Below, piece after piece: positions 8,958 through 18,435 of a DNA stretch of 64,000 nucleotides. Below the pieces are notes generated by a model that searched no databases, was not told the DNA's origin, and saw nothing but the letters and a program-made list of their open reading frames with translations. The DNA is from Caballeronia insecticola (GTDB taxonomy: Bacteria > Pseudomonadota > Gammaproteobacteria > Burkholderiales > Burkholderiaceae): NCBI RefSeq assembly GCF_000402035.1, contig NC_021287.1, positions 620,001-684,000 on the forward strand, in the 5' to 3' direction. The translations under genes were made by a program, and so were the position numbers. Positions within the stretch are counted from its first letter, which is position 1; each line of letters opens with the position of its first letter.

Positions 8958-10138
8958 AGCGAATCGAGCACCGACCGCAGCATCGTCATCATCTGGTCGA
9001 TCTCGTCCTTCGTCACGTTGAGCGCCGGCATGAAGCGCAGCAGGTTCGGGCGCGCGGCGTTGAGCAGCAGGCCGTCCGGCTGCATCAGACGCGCTTTCTC
9101 GACGATCTGCGGACCCTTGTCGCTGTCGAGCAGCAACGCGCGCAAGAGACCTTCGCCGCGCTCGCCCTTGAAGCCGCGCTCCGCCGACAGCTTCAGCAGT
9201 TCCTGCTTCAGATAGTCGCCTTTCTCGCGCACGCTTTCGAGAAAGCCCGGCGCCACGAGCTGCGAGATCACCGAGTGACCCACCGCCGTCATCAGCGGAT
9301 TGCCGTTGTAGGTGCCGCCCTGATCGCCCGCTTCGAAGCACGCGACATCCGTTTTCGACAGTAGCGCCGCGAGCGGCACGCCGCCGCCGATGCCCTTGCC
9401 GAGCGTCATGATGTCCGGCTCGATGCCCGAGAGTTCGTACGCGAAGAGCGTCCCCGCGCGGCCGCAGCCGCTCTGCACTTCATCGACGATCAGCAGCAGG
9501 TTGTGCTTCTTCGTCAGCGCGCGCAGTTGCTGCATGAATTCGCGCGTCGCGGGAATCACGCCGCCTTCGCCCTGAATCGGCTCCAGCATCACGGCGACGG
9601 TCTTCTCGCCGATCAGCGCTTCCACCGACGCGATGTCGTTCAGATCGGCCTTCGGGAAGCCCGGCACCTGTGGCGCGTAGATCGTGTCCCAGCCGGGCTT
9701 GCCGCTTGCCGACATCGTCGCGAGCGTGCGGCCGTGGAAGCTGTGATCGAAGGTGATGATCTCGTACGCGCCGTTCCTGAACTTCCTGCCCCACTTGCGC
9801 GCGAGCTTGATCGCGCCTTCGTTCGCTTCGGCGCCGCTGTTGGCGAAAAACACGCGGTCGAAGCAGCTGTTCGCGGTGAGCAGGCCCGCGAGCTGCGCCA
9901 TCGGCCCGTTGTAAAACGCCGGCGACGGGTTGATCAACGTGCGCGCCTGCTTCTCCAGCGCCTCGATCATGCCTTCGTTGCAGTGGCCGAGCGAATTGAC
10001 GGCCCAGCCTTGGATGAAGTCGAGATAGCGCTTGCCCGTGTTGTCGTAGAGCCAGGAACCCTTGCCATGCGTGAACACGATCTCGGGACGGTTCGTGATG
10101 TACATCAGCGAATCAACGGGGTACTCATTGAAATTCAT
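8954..10138 (-). CDS. argD: Acetylornithine/N-succinyldiaminopimelate-type transaminase
   Basis: The 394-residue product is a class III PLP-dependent aminotransferase. Visible motifs include [31 protein letters not shown], the [15 protein letters not shown] segment carrying the PLP-ring Asp, and the Schiff-base lysine in [12 protein letters not shown]. The best match is ArgD, converting N-acetyl-L-glutamate semialdehyde to N-acetylornithine. Related 4-aminobutyrate and succinylornithine enzymes cannot be excluded. ATG 10138 has GGAG nine bases upstream; a GTG five codons earlier is less likely. It is coupled to the downstream GNAT gene. Confidence 0.85.
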   Translation of the reverse strand: MNFNEYPVDSLMYITNRPEIVFTHGKGSWLYDNTGKRYLDFIQGWAVNSLGHCNEGMIEALEKQARTLINPSPAFYNGPMAQLAGLLTANSCFDRVFFANSGAEANEGAIKLARKWGRKFRNGAYEIITFDHSFHGRTLATMSASGKPGWDTIYAPQVPGFPKADLNDIASVEALIGEKTVAVMLEPIQGEGGVIPATREFMQQLRALTKKHNLLLIVDEVQSGCGRAGTLFAYELSGIEPDIMTLGKGIGGGVPLAALLSKTDVACFEAGDQGGTYNGNPLMTAVGHSVISQLVAPGFLESVREKGDYLKQELLKLSAERGFKGERGEGLLRALLLDSDKGPQIVEKARLMQPDGLLLNAARPNLLRFMPALNVTKDEIDQMMTMLRSVLDSL

Positions 10139-10190
10139 GACAGCGGGCTCCACGAAGGCTTAAAGCGAAAAAATGGAAAACGGCGCGGAA

Positions 10191-10219
10191 AAAACAAAAG
10201 CCACGGATTTCCGTGGCTT
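10191..10219 (-). terminator. Rho-independent terminator, minus strand
   Basis: AAGCCACGGA (10198-10207) pairs perfectly with 10210-10219 around two bases; on the minus strand it is followed by TTTTGTTTT. It probably ends the transcript of the reductase gene at 10412-11443, insulating it from argD. Confidence 0.8.
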
Positions 10220-10411
10220 CATTTCGACGCTTCGAACAAACCGAACCAAGCGCGCAAATGCGTAACGAGCCAGCGGCATCCCTAGGGGAGCGGCGAGCGG
10301 CGACGTCGAAGTGCGTTCAGGATTCTGATCATTCGCGAAGGATACGTTATGACGTTCCCGCCTGTAAACCGGGCACGCGGATTTTTTGTCCGCGTGCAGG
10401 TTTCAAGCGGT

Positions 10412-11443
10412 TTAGACCGGGTGCGCGAGATCTGCGGCGCTCGTGAACGAATCCGCGTAGAACTCGTCCTCCGGCAGGCGATGATGCTGCGTGAAGTCGC
10501 GCTGCGCCGATTCCACCATGACAGGCGCGCCGCACGCGTACACCTGATAGGCGCTCAAGTCTGGCAGATCCTCGATGACAGCGCGATGAACGAAGCCCGT
10601 GCGGCCGGTCCACTGGTCGTCGGCATCGGGTTCGGAGAGCACCGGCACGAACCTGAAGTTCGGCACTTCGCGCGCCCATTGCTCGGCGAGCTCCATCATG
10701 TACAGGTCTTTTTTGCGGCGGCCGCCCCAGTAGAGCGTCATCGGCCGGTTCAGATTCTTGAAGACCGCATGCTCGATGATCGCCTTGATCGGCGCGAAGC
10801 CCGTGCCCGATGCGAGCAGCACGATAGGCTTGTCCGATTCGTCGCGCAGGAAGAACGTGCCGAGCGGGCCTTCGAAGCGCAGGATGTCGCGCTCTTTCAT
10901 CGCGCCGAAAACGTGATCCGTAAACGTGCCGCCGGGCATGTGACGGATATGCAGTTCGAGCGGGCCTTCGTGATGCGGCGGGCTCGCCATCGAATAGCTG
11001 CGGCGTTTGCCGTCTTTCAGAATGAACTCGATGTACTGCCCCGCGAGGTATTGCAGGCGCTCGTTGGCGGGCAGTTGCAGCTTGAGTTCGATGACATCGT
11101 CGGCGCGGCGGGCGAGCGCGTTCACGCGGCACGGCAGCTTTTTCACCTGCACGTCGCCGACGCCCGCGACTTCGCGCACGTCGATTTCCAGATCGGTCTG
11201 CGCGGTCGCGCAGCAGAAGAGGGCGAGGCCGCGGGTCTTTTCATCGTTCGACAACGCCGACGACGAATGCGGCGCCTGCTCGACTTCACCGCTCACGACC
11301 GTGCCCTTGCAGGAGCCGCACGCGCCGTTCTTGCAGCCGTACGGCAGGCCGATGCCCTGGCGCAGCGCCGCGGTCAGCACGGGTTCGTCGGGTTCTACTT
11401 GAAACTGCCGGCCGCTTTGCCGGAGCGTTACGTTGAAAGCCAT
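10412..11443 (-). CDS. Ferredoxin-type NAD(P)H reductase (CDP-6-deoxy-delta-3,4-glucoseen reductase-like)
   Basis: The 343-residue protein has an N-terminal plant-type [2Fe-2S] domain with CKNGACGSC plus a fourth cysteine in LFCCAT, then a ferredoxin-NADP reductase module: FAD site RRSYSMASPP, NAD(P) site LLASGTGFAPIKAIIE and YACGAP near the C-terminus. This layout fits the AscD/UbiB-Fre-type reductases found as a single copy in Burkholderiaceae and usually labelled CDP-6-deoxy-delta-3,4-glucoseen reductase. No deoxysugar genes are nearby, so that specific reaction is doubtful; a general electron-transfer role to an unidentified oxygenase or dehydratase is more likely. Confidence 0.8.
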   Translation of the reverse strand: MAFNVTLRQSGRQFQVEPDEPVLTAALRQGIGLPYGCKNGACGSCKGTVVSGEVEQAPHSSSALSNDEKTRGLALFCCATAQTDLEIDVREVAGVGDVQVKKLPCRVNALARRADDVIELKLQLPANERLQYLAGQYIEFILKDGKRRSYSMASPPHHEGPLELHIRHMPGGTFTDHVFGAMKERDILRFEGPLGTFFLRDESDKPIVLLASGTGFAPIKAIIEHAVFKNLNRPMTLYWGGRRKKDLYMMELAEQWAREVPNFRFVPVLSEPDADDQWTGRTGFVHRAVIEDLPDLSAYQVYACGAPVMVESAQRDFTQHHRLPEDEFYADSFTSAADLAHPV

Positions 11444-11530
11444 AGATCGATTTCTGCGATGTGTGGGGTTGTCTCGAGTTGTCTCTTGCCGCGCCGCGCG
11501 CTTGTTTCAGGCGACGGCTAGAATGCCCGG

Positions 11531-12562
11531 ATGATCGCCACTCGAAACCTTCGCCGCGCGCGTGTTCTGATCGTCGGATGCGGCGATGTCGGCATGCGCG
11601 CGCTGCCGCTCTTTGAAGCCCGGGCCGCCGCGCCCCGCGTGATCGCGCTGACGCATCATCCTGAGCGCGCGGGCGAATTGCGCGCGGCGGGCGCAGCGCC
11701 CGTTTCCGGCGATCTCGACCGGCGCCGCAGTCTCGGACGGCTCGCGGGCCTCGCACGCACCGTGCTGCATCTGGCGCCGCCGCCCCGCGATGGCGACTCG
11801 GACAGCCGCACGCGCGCGTTGATTGCGGCGCTCCGACGCCCGCGCCGCTCGCCCGCGCGCGGCATGCAAAGCCGCTGGCGAGCAACCAATCGGCCCGGAA
11901 AAACGGCTTTCATTGTACCCGACACCCCCAACGGAGCCACGAAGCGTCGGGGGCGCCGCGCTTGGCACTTGCCCTTGCCCTTGCGCTTCGTCTATGCGAG
12001 CACGAGCGGCGTCTATGGCGACTGCGGCGGCGCGTGGATCGACGAAACGCGGCCGGCGCGCCCGGAAAACGAGCGCGCGCGGCGGCGCGTATCGGCGGAA
12101 CGGCAGTTGCGCGCGGCGGGCGTGCAAAGCGGCTGGCGGGTGTCGATCGTGCGGATTCCGGGCATTTACGCGGCCAACCGGCTGCCGCTCGCGCGCATCG
12201 AAAAGGGCATGCCCGCGCTGGTGGAGGCCGACGACGTCTACACGAATCACATTCACGCCGACGATCTCGCGGCGATTCTCGTGCGCGCGCTTTTGCGCGG
12301 ACGGCCGCAGCGCGTGTTCAACGCATCGGACGACACGGATTTGCGCATGGCGGATTACTTCGACCGCGTGGCCGATGCCTTCGGCATGCCGCGCGTGCCG
12401 CGCATTTCGCGGCAGGAAGCGGAGGAGCGTCTCGAGCCGGTCACGCTTTCGTTCATGCGCGAATCGCGACGGCTCGCCAACACGCGCCTGAAGCGCGAGT
12501 TGCGTTACGAGCTGCGGCATCCGACCGTCGACGACTTTCTGCGCACGCACGCGCCGCGCTAG
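11531..12562 (+). CDS. NAD-dependent epimerase/dehydratase-like SDR protein
   Basis: The 343-residue product has a Rossmann start VLIVGCGDVGMRALPL, then FVYASTSGVYGDCGG, which contains the Ser/Tyr region of extended SDRs (YGD in place of the YxxxK core), and TNHIHADDLAAILVRAL near the C-terminal substrate domain. It resembles YeeZ-type nucleotide-sugar epimerase relatives, with no known substrate. Between about residues 103 and 150 there is an Arg/Pro-rich insert not needed for the fold. Whether the SDR catalytic triad is intact is uncertain. Its TAG stop shares CTAG with the stop of the small gene on the other strand. Confidence 0.75.
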   Translation: MIATRNLRRARVLIVGCGDVGMRALPLFEARAAAPRVIALTHHPERAGELRAAGAAPVSGDLDRRRSLGRLAGLARTVLHLAPPPRDGDSDSRTRALIAALRRPRRSPARGMQSRWRATNRPGKTAFIVPDTPNGATKRRGRRAWHLPLPLRFVYASTSGVYGDCGGAWIDETRPARPENERARRRVSAERQLRAAGVQSGWRVSIVRIPGIYAANRLPLARIEKGMPALVEADDVYTNHIHADDLAAILVRALLRGRPQRVFNASDDTDLRMADYFDRVADAFGMPRVPRISRQEAEERLEPVTLSFMRESRRLANTRLKRELRYELRHPTVDDFLRTHAPR

Positions 12563-12735
12563 ATCAGCGCCGGGATCGTCTCCAGCAGGACGAAGCACAT
12601 CAGCGCGCCGATCAAAGCGCCGATCAGATTCGGCGAATACTTGTGGCGCACGTGCATGACGACTGCCAATACCCCGATGAGGACGGCGCTCAGAGCGACG
12701 AACGCGATCAATGCGGCGGCCGAGTGGGAGACCAT
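12559..12735 (-). CDS. Small hydrophobic membrane protein (58 aa)
   Basis: ATG 12735 is preceded by an excellent ribosome site, CAGGAGGGCATC. The protein has two hydrophobic segments, about residues 8-27 (ALIAFVALSAVLIGVLAVVM) and 37-57, joined by HVRHKYSPN, so it is probably a two-helix inner-membrane protein. I do not recognise a family. The reading frame stops at 12559-12561, overlapping the stop of the convergent SDR gene by two bases within CTAG. The coding potential is supported by the ribosome site and the hydrophobic pattern only. Confidence 0.65.
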   Translation of the reverse strand: MVSHSAAALIAFVALSAVLIGVLAVVMHVRHKYSPNLIGALIGALMCFVLLETIPALI

Positions 12736-12858
12736 GATGCCCTCCTGCTTTTTTGATAGTCATTTTTGGTATCCGTAAGCTCAGTATATGAGTGCGGATC
12801 GAGGAAGGCATGCTGCGCCGCAGCGCCGCGGGTTAAGGGCTTACACCGATTTGCCTGC

Positions 12859-13698
12859 TCAATGCGCGCCGATGAACGCGATGACATCCGCGAGAACCGG
12901 CGACGGGTCACGCCGGGACGCCGAAATCGCATCGACGATCTGGCCGTGGCCGTATCCCGGATACGTCTTCAGTTCGACGGAATCGTCGCGGGCGCGCAAC
13001 GCGTCGGCGAAGCGCTCGCTGTTGCGCGGATCGACGACCGTGTCCGCCGTGCCGGTGGCGAGCAGCATCGGCGGCTCGTTGCCGGTGACGAAATCGATCG
13101 GGAGCGTGCGCCCGCGCAGCGTCGCCGGAAAGATCTCGGCCATGTGCGGCTCGCGCGGCGGAATTGCCGCATAAGGGCCCGCGAGCCCGATCATCCCGGC
13201 AAGCGACGCCTTCGACATGCCGTGCGCGGCCAGATAGCGCGGATCGGTGGCGACGAGCGCCGCGATGTGCGCGCCCGCGGAATGCCCCATCACGACGATG
13301 CGGCCGGGATCCGCGCCGAACTCGCGCGCGTGATCGCGCGTCCAGCGTACGGCCGCGGCGGCGTCGTCGACGAAACCGGGAAAGATGGTGTCCGGAAACA
13401 CGCGGTAATCCGGCGCGACGGTCACGATGCCGTGCTCAGCCAGCGTCTCGCCGATGCCGTGCGCGTCGGCGCGTTCTCCCGCCTGCCAGCTTCCGCCGTA
13501 GAAATACACGACGACTGGCCGCGCGGCGCCCGGGCGCAGGTCGGGCGCGTACACGTCGAGCCGTTGGCGGGGCAGCGTGCCGTAGGCGAGGCCGTCGGCG
13601 CGTTCGTCGTCCTGCGCATGCGTGCGGGACGCGGCGAGCCCGGCCGCGCAGGCCGCGAGCGTCAGGGAAATAAACCGCCGTCTCGCCGGGATGGGCAT
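12859..13698 (-). CDS. Secreted alpha/beta hydrolase (esterase/lipase type)
   Basis: The 279-residue product begins with RRRFISLTLAACAAGLAAS, a twin-arginine-like signal peptide, then HAQDD as the likely cleavage site. The hydrolase core has an oxyanion segment VVYFYGGSWQAG (YGG instead of the HGG of hormone-sensitive lipases), nucleophile elbow GHSAG, an Asp in ATGTADTVVDP and a His in GYGHGQI. It should hydrolyse an ester in the periplasm; the substrate is unknown. It is a single gene, with an intergenic region upstream. Confidence 0.85.
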   Translation of the reverse strand: MPIPARRRFISLTLAACAAGLAASRTHAQDDERADGLAYGTLPRQRLDVYAPDLRPGAARPVVVYFYGGSWQAGERADAHGIGETLAEHGIVTVAPDYRVFPDTIFPGFVDDAAAAVRWTRDHAREFGADPGRIVVMGHSAGAHIAALVATDPRYLAAHGMSKASLAGMIGLAGPYAAIPPREPHMAEIFPATLRGRTLPIDFVTGNEPPMLLATGTADTVVDPRNSERFADALRARDDSVELKTYPGYGHGQIVDAISASRRDPSPVLADVIAFIGAH

Positions 13699-13779
13699 GA
13701 TGTCCTCGACTTTCGATGAGAAGCGAAAACAGCGGATATGCGGCGGTTGCGTGTCGGATGCGTGCCGGATGAGCGGCGC

Positions 13780-14493
13780 TCAGGTCGACGTGTCGCGCAG
13801 CGCGGCGAGATCGGCGTCGTCGAGCCAGCGCCAGGCGCCTTCTGCGAGCGACTCCGGCAAAGCATAACCGCCGACGCGCTCGCGATGCAGTTTCTCCACC
13901 CGGTTGCCCGAGGCCGCCACCATGCGTTTCACCTGATGGTACTTGCCCTCGAGCACGGTAAGTTCGAGCAGACGCTCATCGCGCGCAACCGCCGCGAGCG
14001 CGGCGCTCGGCTTCGTTTCGCCGTGCAGCAGCACGCCGTCGCGCAGTTTCGTGAGTTGGGCGTCGTCGAGCGGATGGCGCACGGTCGCGAGATACACCTT
14101 CGGCACCTTGCGCTTGGGCGAGGTGAATGCGTGGACGAAGGCGCCGTCGTCGGAGAGCAGGAGCAGGCCGGTCGTGTCCTGATCCAGCCGGCCGACTGCC
14201 TGCACGCCGCGCTCGATAAGCTGCGGCGGCAGCAGATGAAACACGCTCAAATGATGCTGCGGATCGCGCGAGCACTCGTAGCCCGCGGGCTTGTTGAGCA
14301 CGAGGTAGGCCTTCTCGCGATACGTCCAGCGTTGCTCGTCGACGTCGAATTCGAGCGCGGGCGTGACGGGAACGACGTCGCGGGGATCGTCGCGCACGAC
14401 GCCCGCGATGCGCACGCGGCCTTCGGTCAGGATGCCGCGGCACTGGCGGCGCGACCCGAAGCCTTGGGAGAAGAGGAGGGTTTCGAGGTCCAT
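13780..14493 (-). CDS. rsuA: 16S rRNA pseudouridine synthase, RsuA family
   Basis: The 237-residue product has an N-terminal S4-like RNA-binding region (LETLLFSQGFGSRRQCRGIL) and the pseudouridine synthase core with the catalytic Asp in VGRLDQDTTGLLLLSDDG, plus KVYLATVRHPL and GKYHQVKRMVAASGN. It most likely makes Psi516 in 16S rRNA. The start at 14493 is the natural family start MDLETLLFSQ; an upstream in-frame extension would run into the next gene. RsuA and the closely related RluE/RluF cannot be separated on motifs alone. Confidence 0.85.
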   Translation of the reverse strand: MDLETLLFSQGFGSRRQCRGILTEGRVRIAGVVRDDPRDVVPVTPALEFDVDEQRWTYREKAYLVLNKPAGYECSRDPQHHLSVFHLLPPQLIERGVQAVGRLDQDTTGLLLLSDDGAFVHAFTSPKRKVPKVYLATVRHPLDDAQLTKLRDGVLLHGETKPSAALAAVARDERLLELTVLEGKYHQVKRMVAASGNRVEKLHRERVGGYALPESLAEGAWRWLDDADLAALRDTST

Positions 14494-14569
14494 CGGATGG
14501 GGCGAAGTTGAAGCGCGCATTCTAGCAAGCCGCGCTTTCAGCTTTTCAGGCCGCGCCCATCCGGCGGTC

Positions 14570-15667
14570 TCATTGCATGTCGATGCGGCCGTAGACGCCA
14601 TCGGCTTCGAAGTTCGGCCCGGCGGCGAAGAACAGCGTGTTCGACGGCTGCGCGCTCAGGTTGTTGCCGAACGCGATGCCCCACAGCCCGCGCTGCACGA
14701 GCGGCGTGCCGTCCGCGTTCAGCAACTGGCCGACGAACGCGCCGCTGTTCGGATCGAACGCGTTGATGGTGCCGTCGCCGAAATTGCCGACGAGGATATC
14801 GTTGCTGAACGTGCCGAAGTTGCCCGGCGCCTGCGCGACGCCCCACGGCGCGTTGAGCGGACCGTTCGGCGCAAGGCGCTGCGTGAGGTTGCCGTCGAGG
14901 TCGAAGACGTCGACGAAGCCCTGGCCCGCGCCCGGCACGTCGTCTTCGGCGTCGCTGTCCTGCTTCGCGTAGGTGACGTAGATCTTCGCGCCGATCGCCT
15001 GAATGCCGAAGGGCGCGAAGCCCGCGGGAATCTGCGTGTCTCGAAAGCCGCCCGGCACGACGAGCTTCGTGTAGGTGCCGTCAAAGACATCGATCTTATT
15101 GTTGTGGAAGTCGCTCGCGTACAGGCGATGCCCGCCCGAGGCGGTCGTCGCGATCGCGAGGCCTTTGTAGATGGCGCCGGACGCGCTCGAATCGACGACG
15201 GTGAATGCATGCGTCATGTCGACGGCGGGCGCCCACGCGGTGATCGAGCCGCCTTCGCCCGCGAAGAGGAATGCCGCGACGCCGGATTTGCCGTTGCGCG
15301 CGAGCAGGAGATCCGGTCCTTTGTTGAACACGATGCCGGTCGGATTGGCCGGGCCCTTCGCTGTCGGCGGAATCGCGACGACGAGCGACTGGACGACGCC
15401 GTTGCCGTCGTAGAGCGTGGCCGTCTGCGAGCCGTTGTTGGCGACCCAGACGAAGCCGTTCGGATTGAACGCGACGCCCCAGCCGTTCTTGAGATTCGGA
15501 TCGGTATGCGGTGCGGGGATCGCGCCGTCGGACACGACGATCGACATCTTGAAGCGCGTCGCCGCGGGCATGTTGTCGTTAGAGCCGCCGCCGCACGAGG
15601 CGAGGCCGGTCAATGCGGCGAGCGCGGCGGCACAGACCACTGCGCGCCTCCACAATCCGTTCTGCAT
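14570..15667 (-). CDS. TIGR03118-family beta-propeller-like lipoprotein
   Basis: The 365-residue protein has a lipoprotein signal ending LTGLASC (about residue 25), a Gly-rich linker and a domain with repeated NGWGVAFNP, ANPTGIVFN, NAPWGVAQAP and RGLWGIAFGNN blocks, the pattern of the conserved TIGR03118 family, probably a six-bladed propeller. Function unknown; an outer-membrane-anchored or periplasmic location is likely. The blades contain many DGN/ADG loops. A promoter-proximal region (15668-15785) separates it from the gene upstream on the same strand. Confidence 0.8.
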   Translation of the reverse strand: MQNGLWRRAVVCAAALAALTGLASCGGGSNDNMPAATRFKMSIVVSDGAIPAPHTDPNLKNGWGVAFNPNGFVWVANNGSQTATLYDGNGVVQSLVVAIPPTAKGPANPTGIVFNKGPDLLLARNGKSGVAAFLFAGEGGSITAWAPAVDMTHAFTVVDSSASGAIYKGLAIATTASGGHRLYASDFHNNKIDVFDGTYTKLVVPGGFRDTQIPAGFAPFGIQAIGAKIYVTYAKQDSDAEDDVPGAGQGFVDVFDLDGNLTQRLAPNGPLNAPWGVAQAPGNFGTFSNDILVGNFGDGTINAFDPNSGAFVGQLLNADGTPLVQRGLWGIAFGNNLSAQPSNTLFFAAGPNFEADGVYGRIDMQ

Positions 15668-15785
15668 GATGGTGACTCCTCTGGCGCGGCGCGTTGCGCC
15701 CGCCGTCAGTTTGTTCGTTCGTCACCTCTAAACGGATGGGGGCAAAGGCTTATTCCGTTGGCAATCCTCCCGATCGTTGCGCGGC

Positions 15786-18056
15786 TCAGTGCGCGTCGCC
15801 GCGTCCCTTCGATACGGTCGGCACGCCCCAGCTGACGGTCGACGTATGCGTTGAATCGTCCTCGGCGGGCGTCGCGGCGTGTCGTCCGGCCATGCTCCAG
15901 CGACCGTCGAAGGTCATCGTGGGAACGACTGGTTTCGGAATGCCGCTGGCCTGGCGGAAGTATTCGGTGTTGGTCTCGTTCTGCACGGAGAGCGCCTGAC
16001 GCAAGCTCGACTGCGCTTGTCCGTTGCGCGGATCGAGCGCGACGGCGCGGCGCGCGTTGCGCAATGCGCACGTCGGCTCCTTGCTCGCGGCGCAGGAGCG
16101 GGCGCCGGCGATTGCGCTGTCGCGTGCGCGTTCCTGGCGGGACAAATCGGCTGCAAGCTGCTGGATCTCCGGACTGCGCGGCTGGTTCGCGGCGAGCGTG
16201 CGCATGTGGCGTCGCGCGGATGCGAGGTCGCGGGTGGCGAGCGCTTGCTGGACCGCGGCGATGTTGCGCGCGACGGAAGGGGGCAGGGGTTCCGGGGCCG
16301 GGTGAAGGGCGGGGGCGGTGGGTTTTTCGATCGATGCGGTTGTTGTGGGGGGCGTGGTGGTCGCGACGCGGGGCTTGTCTTGTGCGGGTGTGCGTTGCGG
16401 CGTGGTGGGCTGCGTGCTCGATCCGGTCGCTGCGATTGCGTTCGTTGCAGAGGCGCGTGGTTTGTCTTGCGTGGTTGTGGACTGTGGTGCGGCTGGCGGT
16501 GCAGTCGATGCGATCGCGTTCGTCGCAGTGTTGCGTGGCTTGTCCTGCGGGGTTGCGGACTGTGGCGCGGCAGGCGGCGTGCTCGGTCCGGTCGATGCAA
16601 TCGCGTTCGTCGCAGCGATGCGTGGTTTGTCCTGCGCGGTTGCGGACTGCGGCGCGGCAGGCGGCGTGCTCGGGCCGGTCGATGCGATTGTGTTCGTCGC
16701 CGCACTGCGTGACTTTTCCTGCGCGGTTGCGGACTGCGGCGCAGTGGTCGGCGTGCTCGGTCCGGTCGATATGCCCGCGCTCGTCGCAGCGATGCGTGGT
16801 TTGTCCTGCGCGGTTGCGGGCTGCGGCGTGGCGGGCGGCGTGCTCGGAGCGGCCGATGCGATCGCGTTCGTGGCAGCGATGCGTGACTTGTCCTGCACGG
16901 CGGTGGCCTGCGGCGCGGCGGGCGTCGCAATCGATCCAGTTGCGCCGCGCGATGGCACAGAGTTCGACGGCGAGGCTGCCGCGAGCGGCACGGATGCGGG
17001 TGCGCTGACGCCTGCCGCCGGCGCTTTGATGGCGGCGGTGTTGGCGACCGTCGGCACTTCACGCGATGCCACTTGCGACGCTGGCGCGGCCGGTTTCGTC
17101 GACATCGAAGGCGCCGCCGCGACGACCGGACCGCTCGCGCTGCTCGACGCGGCCGCCTTCGTCGATACGGAAGGCGCCGCCGCAGCAGCGACGACGCTCG
17201 CGGACGCCGTCTGCACCGGCGGTTTTGCGATGGCGGCAGCCGCAAGCGCACTCGTCGTCGTCGCCGAATTCGGTACAGGCGCGCTCGCCGCCGCCATGCG
17301 CGACGGCGTCGGCGCGGTTTGAACGACACGCGACTGCACCGCTTCAGCGGTCGTTCGCGGCGCGACGGGAACGTTGGATGCGTTCGGCTTGGCCGCGATC
17401 GCTATGGCGGCTTGCGAGGCGGCACCCGCGATGGCCTGTCCGCCCGCTTGCGCCGCGCCCGATTTCGACGCTTCCGGCTCACGCCCGTCCTTCGCCGCCG
17501 CCACCCCGGCCTGCGGGCTCGCTGCTTCCGGTTTGGCGCGCGTCAGCGAAGCGTGGCGGGCGTCGCTGGCCGCGCCCGCATCCGCTGCGCTGTCGTGGAT
17601 CGGCCCTGCCGCGCTGATCGCCGGGCGGGATGTCGACGTGTCGGCATCGTCGCCGGAATGAACATACCAATACCCGCCTGCCGCGAGTCCCGCGAACACG
17701 CCGCCGACCAGCACCGCGATCGCGCTGCGTGCCGGCCCGCGCGACGGCGCTTGCGGCTCGTCGCCCGGCTCGGCCAGACTCGGATAGGACGTCACCATCC
17801 GGCGGCGCACGACGCGCTTGAGCCAGTTGGAGTCGCGCAGATCGACGATGTCGAGTTGCTCCGGCGTGGCGGCAGCAGCAGCGCCAGCGGCGGCGACGGG
17901 GGCCGCAGCCGCTGCGAGTTCGGCCGCCGAGGTGAGGATCGCGCCCTGGCGATCCGCGCCGCAGGATGGGCAGGTGTCTTCCTCGACCCGGGAAACGGTG
18001 TTGCAGCGGTGGCAGATTACGGAGTCGAGCGACAGCGAGTATTCGGTTCGATTCAT
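15786..18056 (-). CDS. Zinc-ribbon membrane protein with long Ala/Ser/Pro repeat region
   Basis: The 756-residue protein begins with a short zinc ribbon (C15, C18, C29, C32), then an Ala-rich stretch, a basic segment (VVRRRM) and one transmembrane helix at about 111-132. From there to about 575 the sequence is low complexity, with tandem 29-residue repeats centred on QDKPRIAATNAIASTGPSTP. The C-terminal region (about 590-700) has helical, TPR-like spacing (AVQQALATRDLASARRHMRT, RNARRAVALDPRNGQAQ). Topology suggests a cytoplasmic zinc ribbon and a periplasmic repeat arm and helical domain. Function unknown; this architecture recalls Burkholderia proteins of unknown role with a regulatory zinc ribbon. 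Confidence 0.75.
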   Translation of the reverse strand: MNRTEYSLSLDSVICHRCNTVSRVEEDTCPSCGADRQGAILTSAAELAAAAAPVAAAGAAAAATPEQLDIVDLRDSNWLKRVVRRRMVTSYPSLAEPGDEPQAPSRGPARSAIAVLVGGVFAGLAAGGYWYVHSGDDADTSTSRPAISAAGPIHDSAADAGAASDARHASLTRAKPEAASPQAGVAAAKDGREPEASKSGAAQAGGQAIAGAASQAAIAIAAKPNASNVPVAPRTTAEAVQSRVVQTAPTPSRMAAASAPVPNSATTTSALAAAAIAKPPVQTASASVVAAAAAPSVSTKAAASSSASGPVVAAAPSMSTKPAAPASQVASREVPTVANTAAIKAPAAGVSAPASVPLAAASPSNSVPSRGATGSIATPAAPQATAVQDKSRIAATNAIASAAPSTPPATPQPATAQDKPRIAATSAGISTGPSTPTTAPQSATAQEKSRSAATNTIASTGPSTPPAAPQSATAQDKPRIAATNAIASTGPSTPPAAPQSATPQDKPRNTATNAIASTAPPAAPQSTTTQDKPRASATNAIAATGSSTQPTTPQRTPAQDKPRVATTTPPTTTASIEKPTAPALHPAPEPLPPSVARNIAAVQQALATRDLASARRHMRTLAANQPRSPEIQQLAADLSRQERARDSAIAGARSCAASKEPTCALRNARRAVALDPRNGQAQSSLRQALSVQNETNTEYFRQASGIPKPVVPTMTFDGRWSMAGRHAATPAEDDSTHTSTVSWGVPTVSKGRGDAH
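16365..16935 (-). repeat. 87-bp coding tandem repeats (about 6.5 copies)
   Basis: Copies of a segment containing CTTGTCCTGCGCGGTTGCGG begin near 16617, 16704, 16791 and 16878, giving a period of 87 bp (29 codons), with more diverged copies to 16365. They lie within the zinc-ribbon gene and keep its frame. Copy number is likely to vary between strains. Confidence 0.85.
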
Positions 18057-18435
18057 GTCGCACCCATCTTCGAGTTATGGCTCGACGCGTCGCGCGAGCG
18101 CGTCACGGCATCGGAAAGTCCTAAGCAACCCGAAATGCGGCCACTGCGCGGGCGAGCATCCTCGTTGATGCTCCGCGCGCCGGGGTTCTCGATGCCGATC
18201 GGAGGCCTATTTTTGCTGCTCGCAGCGAAACGCGTCTACGCGATTGCGCACATTCGCGTAACGAAGCGATTAGGGGAAACGCTTACGGGAAGGGGGATGC
18301 GGCGGGTGTTTGGGTGTACCGGCGAGTCCCGGAGCGGGGGAGATTCGGCCTACTATGTATTTCGACGAGTGCGCCAGACCCGACCGAGGCGCGACAAGAC
18401 TTCGTTTCGCGCCCAAAACCGCGCGGCCCGAACGC
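18057..18435. other. Intergenic stretch, no gene seen
   Basis: This 379-base stretch upstream of the zinc-ribbon gene holds no reading frame with a credible start and no RNA I recognise. Before the element inserted, it would have been the region just beyond the tRNA-Leu terminator at 18436-18466. Confidence 0.5.
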
